Positions 9,132-17,820 are shown, counted from the first letter of the stretch. The stretch: DNA of 51,893 bases from Aquimarina litoralis (GCF_019295435.1 NZ_WEKL01000108.1:1-51893); one strand, 5' to 3'. The notes: generated by a model not told the origin, from the letters alone. Numbers and translations: made by a program.

Positions 9132-9907
9132 TATTGAAGGTCTTTCTTTATTTTCTCAATAAGTTCTTCTGGGGTCTTAAAAATCGCGAATTCACCATTT
9201 TTTATATAAGAAATTTGACCAGTTTCTTCACTCACAATCAATGCTAATCCGTCTGTTTTTTCTGTAATACCAATAGCAGCTCTATGTCTTAATCCGAATC
9301 TCAGTGGTATATCTCTATCATTTGATACTGGTAAAATTACACGTGTTGCCACAATTCTATTGTCTTCTATAATCATTGCACCATCATGTAAAGGGCTGTT
9401 TTTATAAAAAATACTTTCTATAATTGGGGTTTTTACGAGTATATCTAACTCATCACCAGTATTTTTAACAAAATCTAAGGAAGTATTTCTTTTGATTACA
9501 ATTAAAGCGCCTGTAAAGGTATCACCCATTTTCTGACAAGCTCTTACAATGGCACCAACATCAGTAACACTATCTTCAGGTGTATCTCGAATAAATTTTA
9601 GTTGTCGCAAAAACTTCCTTCTTCTACCAAAATTCGTAGATCCAATCATTAAAAGAAATTTTCTAATTTCTTGTTGAAAAACTACAATCAAAGCGAACAT
9701 CCCAACACCAATAAATTCACCTAAAACACTGCTCAGCATTTCCATTGCTAGAAACTGAGTCAGTTTCCAGACTAGGTAAATCATTACAATTCCGATAAAA
9801 ATATTGATTGCTGCGGTTCCTTTAACCAATTTATACATATAGTATAGGAGTAGTGCAACTAGCACGATATCTAAGATATCTAATATTCTGAGATTGATTA
9901 AATCCAA
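9131..9907 (-). CDS. cdaA: Membrane diadenylate cyclase CdaA
   Basis: CdaA makes cyclic di-AMP from two ATP. Three N-terminal membrane helices (about 10-28, 32-52, 62-78) precede the DAC domain. The domain carries DGA at residues 175-177 and RHR at 207-209, both essential for catalysis in the family. The 258-residue length matches TIGR00159-type proteins. It sits downstream of folP, a frequent Bacteroidetes arrangement, and its stop overlaps the start of the first DUF3667 gene. In Firmicutes cdaA is linked to glmM/cdaR; neither is present here. Confidence 0.93.
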   Translation of the reverse strand: MDLINLRILDILDIVLVALLLYYMYKLVKGTAAINIFIGIVMIYLVWKLTQFLAMEMLSSVLGEFIGVGMFALIVVFQQEIRKFLLMIGSTNFGRRRKFLRQLKFIRDTPEDSVTDVGAIVRACQKMGDTFTGALIVIKRNTSLDFVKNTGDELDILVKTPIIESIFYKNSPLHDGAMIIEDNRIVATRVILPVSNDRDIPLRFGLRHRAAIGITEKTDGLALIVSEETGQISYIKNGEFAIFKTPEELIEKIKKDLQ

Positions 9908-9941
9908 ATGCGGTCTTTTTGTAAAAATAGAAAAATTAGTG

Positions 9942-9985
9942 AAACTCTAATTTGAAAAGCTTGAAAAAGCGCATTCAAATTAGTT
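9942..9985. repeat. 44-bp hairpin repeat, copy 1
   Basis: This 44-bp sequence is repeated identically at 10037-10080. It folds on itself: CTAATTTGAA pairs with TTCAAATTAG, and an inner stem GCTT-GAAA-AAGC sits inside with a GNRA-type loop. It lies between folP and cdaA. Confidence 0.9.
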
Positions 9986-9995
9986 AGTTGAACTA

Positions 9996-10025
9996 ATCCT
10001 GTTGTAGAACAGGATCTAACTTTTT
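9996..10025. repeat. Central hairpin between the two 44-bp repeats
   Basis: ATCCTGTT (9996-10003) and AACAGGAT (10008-10015) form a perfect 8-bp stem with a GTAG loop. CTAAC and five T follow, so on the rightward strand it resembles an intrinsic terminator. No gene is transcribed into it from the left. Confidence 0.7.
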
Positions 10026-10036
10026 ATAAATTAAAT

Positions 10037-10080
10037 AAACTCTAATTTGAAAAGCTTGAAAAAGCGCATTCAAATTAGTT
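10037..10080. repeat. 44-bp hairpin repeat, copy 2
   Basis: This is an exact direct copy of 9942-9985, with start-to-start distance 95 bp. It lies 48 bp downstream of the folP stop on the transcribed leftward strand, so both copies and the central hairpin would be in the folP-cdaA transcript. Confidence 0.9.
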
Positions 10081-10128
10081 CATATTCTAATTTTAAGTAC
10101 TATTTTTTCTGCTTCTTATTGAAAATGA

Positions 10129-10962
10129 TTAATCTGCAAGATTATTGTATTTGCTAACTAACTTTATACATTCAATAGCTTCTTTAACATCATGTACTCT
10201 TAAAATAGATGCTCCTTGCAATAAGGCAATTGTGTTTAAAGAAGTAGTTCCATTTAAAGATTCAGAAGGAGTACTGTTGAGAGTTTTGTAAATCATGGAT
10301 TTTCTAGAAATACCCGCCAGAATAGGCAGATCTTGGAAATTTAAGAGATTCAATTTTTTGAGAAGTTCAAAATTTTGATCTATGTTTTTTGCAAAACCAA
10401 AACCAGGATCGATAATAATATCATTGATACCTTCTTTTCTGGCTTCTAATACCTTTTGCGAAAAATAGAATTGAATCTCTTTTATTAAATCCGAATATTG
10501 ATCTAATGATTTCATAGTCTGTGGAGTTCCTTTCATATGCATCATAATATAAGGCACCTTTAATTTTCCAACAGTGCGAATCATATCAGTATCAAGATTT
10601 CCTGCCGAAATATCATTAATAATGGCGGCTCCAGCCTCTACGCATTTACTTGCAATGCTACTTCTAAAAGTATCAATAGATAGAATTGTATCTGGGAATT
10701 TTGACAAAATTAATGTTACAATTGGTAAAATTCGTCTTTCTTCTTCTTCTTTAGATATATGATCCGCGCCTGGTCTTGAAGAATATGCTCCAAGATCTAT
10801 AAAAGTAGCTCCCTCTTGCAGCATTTTTTCTACCTGAAACAAGATTTGAGACTCATCCTTATATTTTCCACCATCATAAAAAGAATCTGGTGTTAGATTT
10901 AAAATACCCATTACTTTAGGGGTATTGAGCTCTATTAAAGTTCCTTTACAATTTATAGTCAT
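10129..10962 (-). CDS. folP: Dihydropteroate synthase (FolP)
   Basis: FolP condenses p-aminobenzoate with dihydropterin pyrophosphate in folate synthesis. Family motifs are VMGILNLTPDSFYDGG (pterin/pyrophosphate loop 1), FIDLGAYSSRPGA (loop 2), SIDTFRS, IINDISAG, DPGFGFAKN and LAGISRKSMI. The C-terminal LRVHDVKEA is also standard. The length of 277 residues is normal. It is the first gene of the leftward folP-cdaA-DUF3667 pair unit and is divergent from the DUF1599 gene, with an 83-bp intergenic region. Confidence 0.96.
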   Translation of the reverse strand: MTINCKGTLIELNTPKVMGILNLTPDSFYDGGKYKDESQILFQVEKMLQEGATFIDLGAYSSRPGADHISKEEEERRILPIVTLILSKFPDTILSIDTFRSSIASKCVEAGAAIINDISAGNLDTDMIRTVGKLKVPYIMMHMKGTPQTMKSLDQYSDLIKEIQFYFSQKVLEARKEGINDIIIDPGFGFAKNIDQNFELLKKLNLLNFQDLPILAGISRKSMIYKTLNSTPSESLNGTTSLNTIALLQGASILRVHDVKEAIECIKLVSKYNNLAD

Positions 10963-11045
10963 AAATAGGTTTATACTATATTTTTAATGTTTATTTGGTA
11001 TAATTGCGATATTAAAGCGAAATTTACGCAAAATTCAACTGTTAT

Positions 11046-11588
11046 ATGCAAGATACGTCTACCCAATATGACGCAGTAATCACCAAATGTCGTGATTTAT
11101 TTACAAAGAAAATGAAAGATTATGGAAGTGCTTGGAGAATCTTGAGATTACCATCACTTACAGATCAGATTTTTATTAAAGCACAACGAATTCGTGGATT
11201 GCAAGAAAATGCGGAAAGAAAAGTGGATGAAGGAGAAGTTTCTGAGTTTATTGGAATCATTAATTATAGTTTAATGGCTTTAATCCAATTAGAAAAAGGA
11301 GTTGTAGATCAACCAGATTTAACAGTGGATTCTGCAACTGAGTTATACGACAAACACATAGATATTACAAAAACATTGATGATGAATAAAAATCATGATT
11401 ATGGCGAAGCTTGGCGTGATATGAGAGTAAGTTCCTTGACCGATTTAATTCTTCAAAAGCTACTGAGAGTTAAGCAAATTGAAGATAATAAAGGTAAAAC
11501 ATTAGTTAGTGAAGGAATTGATGCAAACTATCAGGATATGATTAATTATGCTGTTTTTGCGATGATTCATCTGGGCGAAGCGAATTAA
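11046..11588 (+). CDS. DUF1599 protein with duplicated domain
   Basis: The 180-residue protein contains two homologous halves. Residues about 9-85 (CRDLFTKKMKDYGSAWRILR, SLTDQIFIKAQRIRGLQ) and 100-178 (TKTLMMNKNHDYGEAWRDMR, SLTDLILQKLLRVKQIED) each have a DYGxAWR core and end in a YS/YAxxAxIxL helix. This is the DUF1599 family, sometimes described as nucleotide-modification associated. It is probably cytosolic and its activity is unproven. It heads the rightward gene series toward tpiA, an order common in flavobacteria. Confidence 0.85.
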   Translation: MQDTSTQYDAVITKCRDLFTKKMKDYGSAWRILRLPSLTDQIFIKAQRIRGLQENAERKVDEGEVSEFIGIINYSLMALIQLEKGVVDQPDLTVDSATELYDKHIDITKTLMMNKNHDYGEAWRDMRVSSLTDLILQKLLRVKQIEDNKGKTLVSEGIDANYQDMINYAVFAMIHLGEAN

Positions 11589-11679
11589 CCTACGATTTTA
11601 TAAAAAACTGTTAAACTAAAAGCAGCAAGATATAAACCTTTTATCTTGTTCATCATAAATTATAATCTCCATATTAGAA

Positions 11680-13416
11680 ATGAAAATACTTGTTGGTTTT
11701 TCCCGAATATTTGTAGCAGCACTTTTTTTATTTTCCGGATTTATTAAACTGAACGACCCTCTCGGATTCTCTTATAAATTACAGGAGTATTTCAGTGAGG
11801 GAGTTTTGAATATGGAGTTTTTAATTCCAGTTGCATTGTTATTAGCAGTATTCTTGTGTGTTTTTGAAATTATTGTTGGAATCACCTTATTACTGGGATA
11901 TTTGCCAAAATTCACTGTTTGGTCTTTGTTGGGAATGATTGTTTTCTTCACATTTCTCACCTTTTATTCTGCATATTTTAATAAGGTAACGGATTGTGGG
12001 TGTTTTGGAGATGCCTTACCGCTAACACCTTGGGAATCTTTCACGAAAGACGTTATTCTTCTAGTATTCATTTTGATATTATTTTTTGGAAGAAAATATA
12101 TTACTCCAATGCTGCCAGAGAGTTCTCATAAATGGATTGTTTTTGTTTCGTTTACAGCATGTTTGGCATTTGCATATCACGTTTTGATGCACTTACCAAC
12201 ATTTGATTTTAGAGCCTATAAAATTGGAACAAACATTCAAGAAGGAATGTCCGTTCCTGAAGGCGCTCCCGAAGCTGAATTTGAATACGCTTGGAAATTT
12301 AATGTAAACGGGAAAGAAGAAATCATCAAAACTAGTGGAGAGTATCCGCAAGTAGATGGTAAATATATAGGGGTGGAAACTAAAATGATTAATGAAGGAT
12401 ACATACCTCCAATACATGATTTTGCTATTGAAAAAGATGGAAGAGACTATACCACGGAGTTTTTAGAGAAAGAAAATGTAGTGTTAATTGTAATGTACAA
12501 TCTTTCTAAAAGTGAAGGAGAAGGAATGAATGTTATAAAGGGACTTACTGAAAAAGCAATGAAACAAGGTTATGATGTGATCGGACTTACTGCTTCTTCA
12601 CCTCAAGCAGTAGCGCAGAAAAAGGAACAGTATGGTCTTACTTTTGATTTTTATAGTACTGATGAGACAGCATTGAAAACGATATTGAGATCTAATCCAG
12701 GAATTGTGAAGCTTACTAAAGGTACGATAACTGAAAAGTTGCATTGGAATGATGCTGATCAATTGATCTTAGATAAAGTAGAGCCTTCTAAGCCTAAAAT
12801 GAATTTGGAACTAAAAGCTAAGTTAGACAGTATTTCAAAATTAGATCAAAAGTTTCGAAAATTGATGCAGGCTAAAACGGTAGAACAGCGAGATAGTATT
12901 GCTAAACTAGTAGGTGCTACAGAAGAAGAAGCTACAAGTGATTATTGGTTTCAGCAAAATAAAATAGACTCTTCTAATACTGTCTATATAGAACAGGTTT
13001 TTAAGAAATATGGGTATCCAGGAAAGTCACTAGTAGGTGAACCTACGAATAAAGCTGCCTGGTTTGTAATTCAGCATTCTGATAAAATAGATCAATATCT
13101 TCCATTGATCAAAAAAGCAGGAGAAAATGATGAAATCCCTTTTAGACTTGTAGCGATGATGGAAGATCGACATTTAATGGGTAAAGGAGAAGAACAAATC
13201 TATGGAACTCAAGGGATGACGCTAAACTCGGATACAAATACTCCAATCGATATTATTTGGCCAATAAAAGATGCAGAGAATGTAAATGATAGAAGGACAA
13301 AGGCAGGATATAATACTACAATAGAAGAATATTCAAAAAGGTTATTTGGAGATACATTTGAGTACAAAGTTTACACTTTAGAAGAAGTGGAAGAATTAAA
13401 GAAAAAATCCAATTAG
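11680..13416 (+). CDS. BT_3928-like MauE/DoxX-type membrane protein
   Basis: The first 170 residues form four to five membrane helices resembling the MauE/DoxX fold: a start MKILVGFSRIFVAALFLFSGFIKLNDPLG, then a CGCFGD motif near residue 107. That dicysteine loop is typical of MauE-like proteins that serve disulfide exchange. A soluble domain of about 380 residues follows with no recognisable catalytic signature. It contains a region that could be thioredoxin-like without the CxxC (about 245-330). The role is inferred as envelope redox or cofactor delivery. The next gene starts 1 bp after its stop, so the two are probably co-translated. Confidence 0.75.
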   Translation: MKILVGFSRIFVAALFLFSGFIKLNDPLGFSYKLQEYFSEGVLNMEFLIPVALLLAVFLCVFEIIVGITLLLGYLPKFTVWSLLGMIVFFTFLTFYSAYFNKVTDCGCFGDALPLTPWESFTKDVILLVFILILFFGRKYITPMLPESSHKWIVFVSFTACLAFAYHVLMHLPTFDFRAYKIGTNIQEGMSVPEGAPEAEFEYAWKFNVNGKEEIIKTSGEYPQVDGKYIGVETKMINEGYIPPIHDFAIEKDGRDYTTEFLEKENVVLIVMYNLSKSEGEGMNVIKGLTEKAMKQGYDVIGLTASSPQAVAQKKEQYGLTFDFYSTDETALKTILRSNPGIVKLTKGTITEKLHWNDADQLILDKVEPSKPKMNLELKAKLDSISKLDQKFRKLMQAKTVEQRDSIAKLVGATEEEATSDYWFQQNKIDSSNTVYIEQVFKKYGYPGKSLVGEPTNKAAWFVIQHSDKIDQYLPLIKKAGENDEIPFRLVAMMEDRHLMGKGEEQIYGTQGMTLNSDTNTPIDIIWPIKDAENVNDRRTKAGYNTTIEEYSKRLFGDTFEYKVYTLEEVEELKKKSN

Positions 13417-13417
13417 G

Positions 13418-14488
13418 ATGATTAGTTACTTCTATAAATTTGGGTATGCTTTACTTACTTTATTAGGAGTAATAACGGTGATTTTTCTTTTGTTTACAAT
13501 TCTTCCAGGAGACCCAGCGCAGATGATGATGGGGCAAAATGAAAATCAAGAACAGTTAGATATCATTAATAAGAAGTATGGTTTTGATCTTCCTCTAAAA
13601 ACACAATATGCTTATTATTTAAACGATCTTTCACCCATTTCTTTTCATAGCACTAATAAAGAAGACTTTTCATATTTCGATACCAAAAAGTATACAGGAG
13701 TATCGTTATTTTCAATTGGTAACTCTAAGGTTGTTTTTAAATATCCATATCTAAGAGAATCTTTTCAAAAAAATGGAAAGAAAGTAAGCCAAGTGATCAA
13801 AGAAACTTTACCCAATACAGCAGTTTTAGCAGTTTCTGCGATTTTTATCGCTATTCTTTTAGGAATTTCAATGGGTGTTATTAGTGCGCTAACCAAAGAT
13901 CAATGGCCAGATAGGTTATTACAATTGATAAGTACAATAGGAATGAGTGTTCCTTCTTTTTTTAGTGCTATTATCTTTGCTTGGTTATTTGGTTATGTAT
14001 TACATGAATACACTAATTTGAATATGACTGGTAGTTTGTATGAAGTAGATGACTTTGGAGAAGGAACCTATATTCAATGGAAAAATTTAATATTACCAGC
14101 TATAGTGTTAGGAGTACGTCCGTTAGCAGTAGTAACGCAGTTAATGAGAAATTCATTATTAGAAGTTATGAGTCAGGATTATATAAGAACAGCCAAGGCT
14201 AAAGGCTTGTCGTTGTTTCAGATTATAAGAAAACATGCTTTAAAAAATGCTTTAAATCCAGTAGTAACAGCAATTTCTGGATGGTTTGCATCCATGTTAG
14301 CCGGAGCCGTATTTGTAGAGTATATTTTTGGATGGAATGGATTGGGAAAGGAAATTGTAGATGCGCTAAATACTTCTGATCTTCCAATTATTATGGGAGC
14401 AGTAATTGTTATTTCTTCCGTATTCATTCTAATCAATATATTTGTAGACGTAATCTATAGATGGTTGGATCCTAGAATTAGGACCTAG
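13418..14488 (+). CDS. DppB-type ABC transporter permease
   Basis: This 356-residue inner-membrane permease belongs to the dipeptide/oligopeptide/nickel family. It begins with the conserved first helix and DppB motif (TLLGVITVIFLLFTILPGDPA, then YGFDLPLKTQY). The EAA-type coupling loop is QDYIRTAKAKGLSLFQIIRKHALKNAL. Roughly 60 extra residues (about 65-120) lie between helix 1 and the core. No partner permease, ATPase or binding protein is adjacent, so the rest of the transporter must be encoded elsewhere. It directly follows the MauE-like gene and precedes tpiA by 52 bp. Confidence 0.9.
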   Translation: MISYFYKFGYALLTLLGVITVIFLLFTILPGDPAQMMMGQNENQEQLDIINKKYGFDLPLKTQYAYYLNDLSPISFHSTNKEDFSYFDTKKYTGVSLFSIGNSKVVFKYPYLRESFQKNGKKVSQVIKETLPNTAVLAVSAIFIAILLGISMGVISALTKDQWPDRLLQLISTIGMSVPSFFSAIIFAWLFGYVLHEYTNLNMTGSLYEVDDFGEGTYIQWKNLILPAIVLGVRPLAVVTQLMRNSLLEVMSQDYIRTAKAKGLSLFQIIRKHALKNALNPVVTAISGWFASMLAGAVFVEYIFGWNGLGKEIVDALNTSDLPIIMGAVIVISSVFILINIFVDVIYRWLDPRIRT

Positions 14489-14540
14489 CCTTTTTTTTGA
14501 AAAGTAACCAAATAAAAACCACACACATAAATTAAAATTA

Positions 14541-15293
14541 ATGAGAGCAAAGATTGTAGCAGGAAACTGGAAAATGAACAAGAATATCGCTGATAGTGGA
14601 GTTCTTCTTTCAGAATTAAAAGAAAAGCTTAAAGAAACACCAGAAGCTAAAGTAATCGTAGCACCAACATTTACAAATCTATATTATGCCTTTGAGGAGT
14701 TAAAAGGGTCGGATATTGATGTTGCTGCACAAAATATGCACCAAGCAGAAAGTGGTGCTTTTACAGGAGAAATTTCTGCAGATATGTTAACTAGTATTGG
14801 TGTTACGACTGTTATATTAGGACATAGCGAGCGAAGAGCTTATTTTGGAGAAACCGATGAGTTGTTAGCTGAAAAAGTTGCAACTGCATTGAAACATAAT
14901 ATGACAATTATATTTTGTTTTGGAGAAGAATTAGAAGAAAGAAAAGATAATAATCATTTTGCTGTTGTCGAGAGCCAGTTAAAAAATGCGTTATTTAGTC
15001 TAGATAGCTCAGCATGGAAGCAGATTGTATTAGCATATGAGCCAGTTTGGGCTATAGGAACCGGTGAAACTGCAACACCAGAACAAGCGCAAGAAATGCA
15101 TGCATTTATACGAAAAACTATTTCAGAGGCTTATACTGCTGAAGTTGCAGAAGAAGTTTCTATACTCTATGGAGGTAGTGTGAAACCAGCTAATGCCAAA
15201 GAAATTTTTGCTAAACCAGATGTAGATGGCGGTCTTATTGGAGGAGCCTCTTTAGATGCAGAAAGTTTTGCTGCTATAGCAAATTCTTTTTAG
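14541..15293 (+). CDS. tpiA: Triose-phosphate isomerase
   Basis: TpiA interconverts dihydroxyacetone phosphate and glyceraldehyde 3-phosphate. The start region AGNWKMNK contains the catalytic Asn/Lys. ILGHSERR carries the electrophilic His at about residue 95. YEPVWAIGTG carries the catalytic Glu, and YGGSVKPANA with the final DGGLIGGASL bind phosphate. The length of 250 residues is typical and it should be a cytosolic dimer. It is followed by a strong terminator, so it ends the upstream transcription unit. Confidence 0.98.
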   Translation: MRAKIVAGNWKMNKNIADSGVLLSELKEKLKETPEAKVIVAPTFTNLYYAFEELKGSDIDVAAQNMHQAESGAFTGEISADMLTSIGVTTVILGHSERRAYFGETDELLAEKVATALKHNMTIIFCFGEELEERKDNNHFAVVESQLKNALFSLDSSAWKQIVLAYEPVWAIGTGETATPEQAQEMHAFIRKTISEAYTAEVAEEVSILYGGSVKPANAKEIFAKPDVDGGLIGGASLDAESFAAIANSF

Positions 15294-15314
15294 AAATATT
15301 TTCAAGAATAATAC

Positions 15315-15346
15315 AAAGGTATTCGTATCAACGGATACCTTTTTTT
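15315..15346 (+). terminator. Intrinsic terminator after tpiA
   Basis: AAAGGTATTCGT (15315-15326) pairs with ACGGATACCTTT (15331-15342) with one mismatch and an ATCA loop, followed by T to 15346. Confidence 0.9.
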
Positions 15347-15360
15347 GTAGCACAAAAGAT

Positions 15361-15368
15361 TACCTTTG
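15361..15368 (+). promoter_or_regulatory. -7 box upstream of prmA (TACCTTTG)
   Basis: TACCTTTG is an exact TAnnTTTG match between the tpiA terminator and the prmA start, which it precedes by 19 bp. This implies a very short leader. Confidence 0.55.
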
Positions 15369-15387
15369 CAGACTAACTTTTGAAAAT

Positions 15388-16227
15388 ATGACAACACCAA
15401 TATATATAGGGTATTATTTTACTATAAAACCATTACAACCAGCAACAGAAATTTTGATTGCTGAATTAGGATATGCAGGTTTTGAGAGTTTTGTAGAAAC
15501 CGAAAGTGGAGTAGAGGCTTTTGTTCAAAAGTCAGAATGGAATAAAGATATTTTAAATGATATCCACATACTAAATTCAGATGAGTTTGAGATTACTTAT
15601 ACTACAAAAGAAATCGAACAAGTAAACTGGAATAAAGAGTGGGAAAAGAATTTCAATCCAATTATTGTGGATGATGTTTGTGGAGTAAGAGCTCCTTTTC
15701 ATGACAAACCTGATGTGGCTTATGATATTGTAATTGAGCCTAAAATGTCGTTTGGTACAGGTCATCATGAAACTACACATATGATGATCCAGCATTTGTT
15801 AAAAGCAGACTTAGAAAATAAAAAGGTCCTTGATATGGGATGCGGAACAGGAGTTTTGGCGATTCTTTCTGAAATGAGAGGAGCAAAACCTATAGATGCA
15901 ATCGATATTGATAATTGGTGTTATTTAAATACTATCGAAAATATAGAGCGAAATAATTGCGAATTTATTACTGCGTATGAAGGAGATGCATCATTGCTAG
16001 TGGATCAGAAATATGATGTAGTTATAGCTAATATCAATAGGAATATCTTGTTGAAGGATATTTCAATTTATGCAGAAACGTTACAAACCAATGGATTTTT
16101 GTTTTTAAGTGGATTCTACAAAGAAGATCTTAAGATGATTACAGAAGAGTGTGCTGCTAACGATTTAGAATTTGTTGATAGCCTGAATCGAAACAATTGG
16201 ATAGCAGCTTGTTACAAGTTAAAATAA
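15388..16227 (+). CDS. prmA: Ribosomal protein L11 methyltransferase (PrmA)
   Basis: PrmA is an SAM-dependent enzyme that trimethylates ribosomal protein L11. The N-terminal L11-recognition domain covers about residues 1-100. The class I methyltransferase fold follows: MSFGTGHHETTHMM (PrmA-specific), KVLDMGCGTGVLAI (SAM-binding motif I, about 148), IDAIDIDNW (motif II) and VIANINRN (motif IV, the PrmA variant of NPPY). The length of 279 residues is standard. The domain order and the neighbouring clpS match many flavobacteria. Confidence 0.95.
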   Translation: MTTPIYIGYYFTIKPLQPATEILIAELGYAGFESFVETESGVEAFVQKSEWNKDILNDIHILNSDEFEITYTTKEIEQVNWNKEWEKNFNPIIVDDVCGVRAPFHDKPDVAYDIVIEPKMSFGTGHHETTHMMIQHLLKADLENKKVLDMGCGTGVLAILSEMRGAKPIDAIDIDNWCYLNTIENIERNNCEFITAYEGDASLLVDQKYDVVIANINRNILLKDISIYAETLQTNGFLFLSGFYKEDLKMITEECAANDLEFVDSLNRNNWIAACYKLK

Positions 16228-16261
16228 TTTAATATTGGATTCGTTTTTCTTTACGAAATAG

Positions 16262-16269
16262 TATATTTG
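16262..16269 (+). promoter_or_regulatory. -7 box upstream of clpS (TATATTTG)
   Basis: TATATTTG matches TAnnTTTG. A TTG at 16235-16237 lies about 24 bp upstream and could be the -33 element. The box overlaps the TTG codon at 16267, which argues for the ATG at 16285 as the true clpS start. Confidence 0.5.
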
Positions 16270-16284
16270 TATAAAATTAAGGAA

Positions 16285-16560
16285 ATGAGCACACAAGAGA
16301 AGGTATTAGAGGAAGTTTTAGAAAAAACAGCAGAGAGAAATAACAATGAAATTGTTTTATATAATGATGATGTAAATACTTTTGATCACGTTATAGAAAC
16401 TTTGATATATACTTGTGAACATACACCAGTGCAAGCGGAGCAATGTGCAATGTTGGTACACTATAAAGGTAAATGTACCGTAAAGACTGGAGTTTACGAA
16501 GAATTAGTTCCTCGTTGCTCTAAATTACTTCAGGCTGGATTAAGCGCTGAAATTGTATAA
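16285..16560 (+). CDS. clpS: ClpS adaptor protein
   Basis: ClpS hands N-degron substrates to the ClpAP/ClpCP protease. The 91-residue protein has the core YNDDVNTFDHVIETL (N-degron pocket), then HTPVQAEQCAMLVHYKGKCTVKTG and the last helix. The ATG at 16285 (MSTQEKVLEEVL) is chosen over an in-frame TTG at 16267 because that codon lies inside a promoter box. It follows prmA by 57 bp with its own promoter and terminator. Confidence 0.94.
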   Translation: MSTQEKVLEEVLEKTAERNNNEIVLYNDDVNTFDHVIETLIYTCEHTPVQAEQCAMLVHYKGKCTVKTGVYEELVPRCSKLLQAGLSAEIV

Positions 16561-16584
16561 TAAAATATATTTGTAGGAATATTC

Positions 16585-16618
16585 GCTCAATAAAATTTGC
16601 TTATTGAGCTTTTTTTTT
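16585..16618 (+). terminator. Intrinsic terminator after clpS
   Basis: GCTCAATAA (16585-16593) pairs with TTATTGAGC (16601-16609), followed by an uninterrupted run of nine T. Confidence 0.9.
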
Positions 16619-16788
16619 GTTCAAAAATTAAAATTATGGTTATAACCTAATAATAGTAAGGTTTTTGAGTGTTTTGGTTGTTGTGTCATTCGTCGAAAAA
16701 AACGATATTTTGTGATAAAAATTCATCGATTTTAATGATTTGCAGAGAATAATTCAATGAATTAACTTTTTTTAATAAAAAATTATGA

Positions 16789-16796
16789 TATCTTTG
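16789..16796 (+). promoter_or_regulatory. Promoter of first HEIGH protease (TATCTTTG)
   Basis: TATCTTTG matches TAnnTTTG and lies 115 bp before the start codon, giving a leader of about 105-110 nt. The sequence around it, AAAAAATTATGATATCTTTG, is closely matched upstream of the paralogous protease near 18187-18206. The rest of 16619-16911 shows no gene. Confidence 0.55.
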
Positions 16797-16911
16797 AATC
16801 GGAAAAATTGTACGCCCCAAAACTTTCTTATTGATTTTTAAGCTAGCACAATTTGTTGGTTTTGTCTGTACTTTCCCAAAATAAATTATACAAACTCAAC
16901 ACATTTTTACA

Positions 16912-17760
16912 ATGAAAACAATTAAAATCTTAGCACTTTGTGCTATTACAGCTGGTCTTATTACATCTTGTCAAAAAGAAGATATTTCTAACGAAATCGA
17001 AACTGCAAACAAAGAAGTATCAAAAGAAATTAAATTACAACTAGAAGCGATTGGGGTAAATCCGAGTGATGCAATTATGCAAACAAGAACGCTTTTAGAT
17101 GGTTCTCAAGTAACTGGTGTAAGAGCTGGAGATTATTTTTCTACAATAGAGAATTTGATGAAAACTCCTGTATTGGGAGATGGAGAAGGAAATACAAAGC
17201 AATATAGAACTAATAATTTGGTAACTGGTTCTAACAGAACGATTGATATCATCGGTTATACTGGTGGTGGAGGTTTCGGTCTTAATAGTAAAGAAAGAAC
17301 AGGTTTACAATGGGCTGTTAATAATTTCAATAGATTAAACCTTTCTATAAGTTTTAGATTAACGTTTGGTACGGATTATCAAACAAAAGATATGGTAGTG
17401 TATCATGACCCAAATGAAGAAGCAGCTGGAGAGCAAGGAGGAGTAGCAGGATTCCCTGATGCACAGGGAAGGCCAAACTTTGGTGTAGCGATCTATGGTT
17501 TATCAGGATATTCTAACAATGTAAATGAACATGTAATTACACATGAGATAGGACATTCAATAGGTTTCCGTCACACAGATTGGTTTAGTCGTCAAAGTTG
17601 TGGACAATCTGGAGAAAGTGCAGGTTCTGATGGTGCTATTCACATCCCAGGAACACCAACAGGGTATGATTCTACATCAATTATGTTAGCTTGTTTTAGT
17701 ACTAGCGCTACTGGAGAGTTTAATAGTAATGATATTACTGCTTTAAACTATCTATACTAG
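16912..17760 (+). CDS. HEIGH-type (M57-like) metzincin protease lipoprotein, copy 1
   Basis: This is a zinc metalloprotease of the dual-action HEIGH group. The N-terminus is a lipoprotein signal with LITSC (Cys20), so the mature protein is envelope-anchored or surface exposed. A propeptide-like stretch runs to about residue 90. The catalytic zinc motif HEIGHSIGFRH puts ligands at His211, His215 and His221, with Glu212 as catalytic base. A Met-turn follows in SIMLACF (about 258-264), marking it as a metzincin. It is paralogous to the next gene over the full length, sharing NNLVTGSNR, RQSCGQ and the C-terminal DITALNxLY. It has its own promoter and terminator. Confidence 0.88.
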   Translation: MKTIKILALCAITAGLITSCQKEDISNEIETANKEVSKEIKLQLEAIGVNPSDAIMQTRTLLDGSQVTGVRAGDYFSTIENLMKTPVLGDGEGNTKQYRTNNLVTGSNRTIDIIGYTGGGGFGLNSKERTGLQWAVNNFNRLNLSISFRLTFGTDYQTKDMVVYHDPNEEAAGEQGGVAGFPDAQGRPNFGVAIYGLSGYSNNVNEHVITHEIGHSIGFRHTDWFSRQSCGQSGESAGSDGAIHIPGTPTGYDSTSIMLACFSTSATGEFNSNDITALNYLY

Positions 17761-17792
17761 GATTGCTTGAAATTAAATAAAGTATGAAATTC

Positions 17793-17820
17793 AAAAACCC
17801 AACAACTGTTGGGTTTTTTT
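17793..17820 (+). terminator. Intrinsic terminator after first HEIGH protease
   Basis: AAAAACCCAAC (17793-17803) pairs with GTTGGGTTTTT (17808-17818) around AACT, with further T. Confidence 0.9.

Noticed and set aside
9942..10080. CRISPR-like direct repeats
   Set aside because: There are only two copies, the repeat is strongly self-complementary, and no cas genes or further spacers are present.
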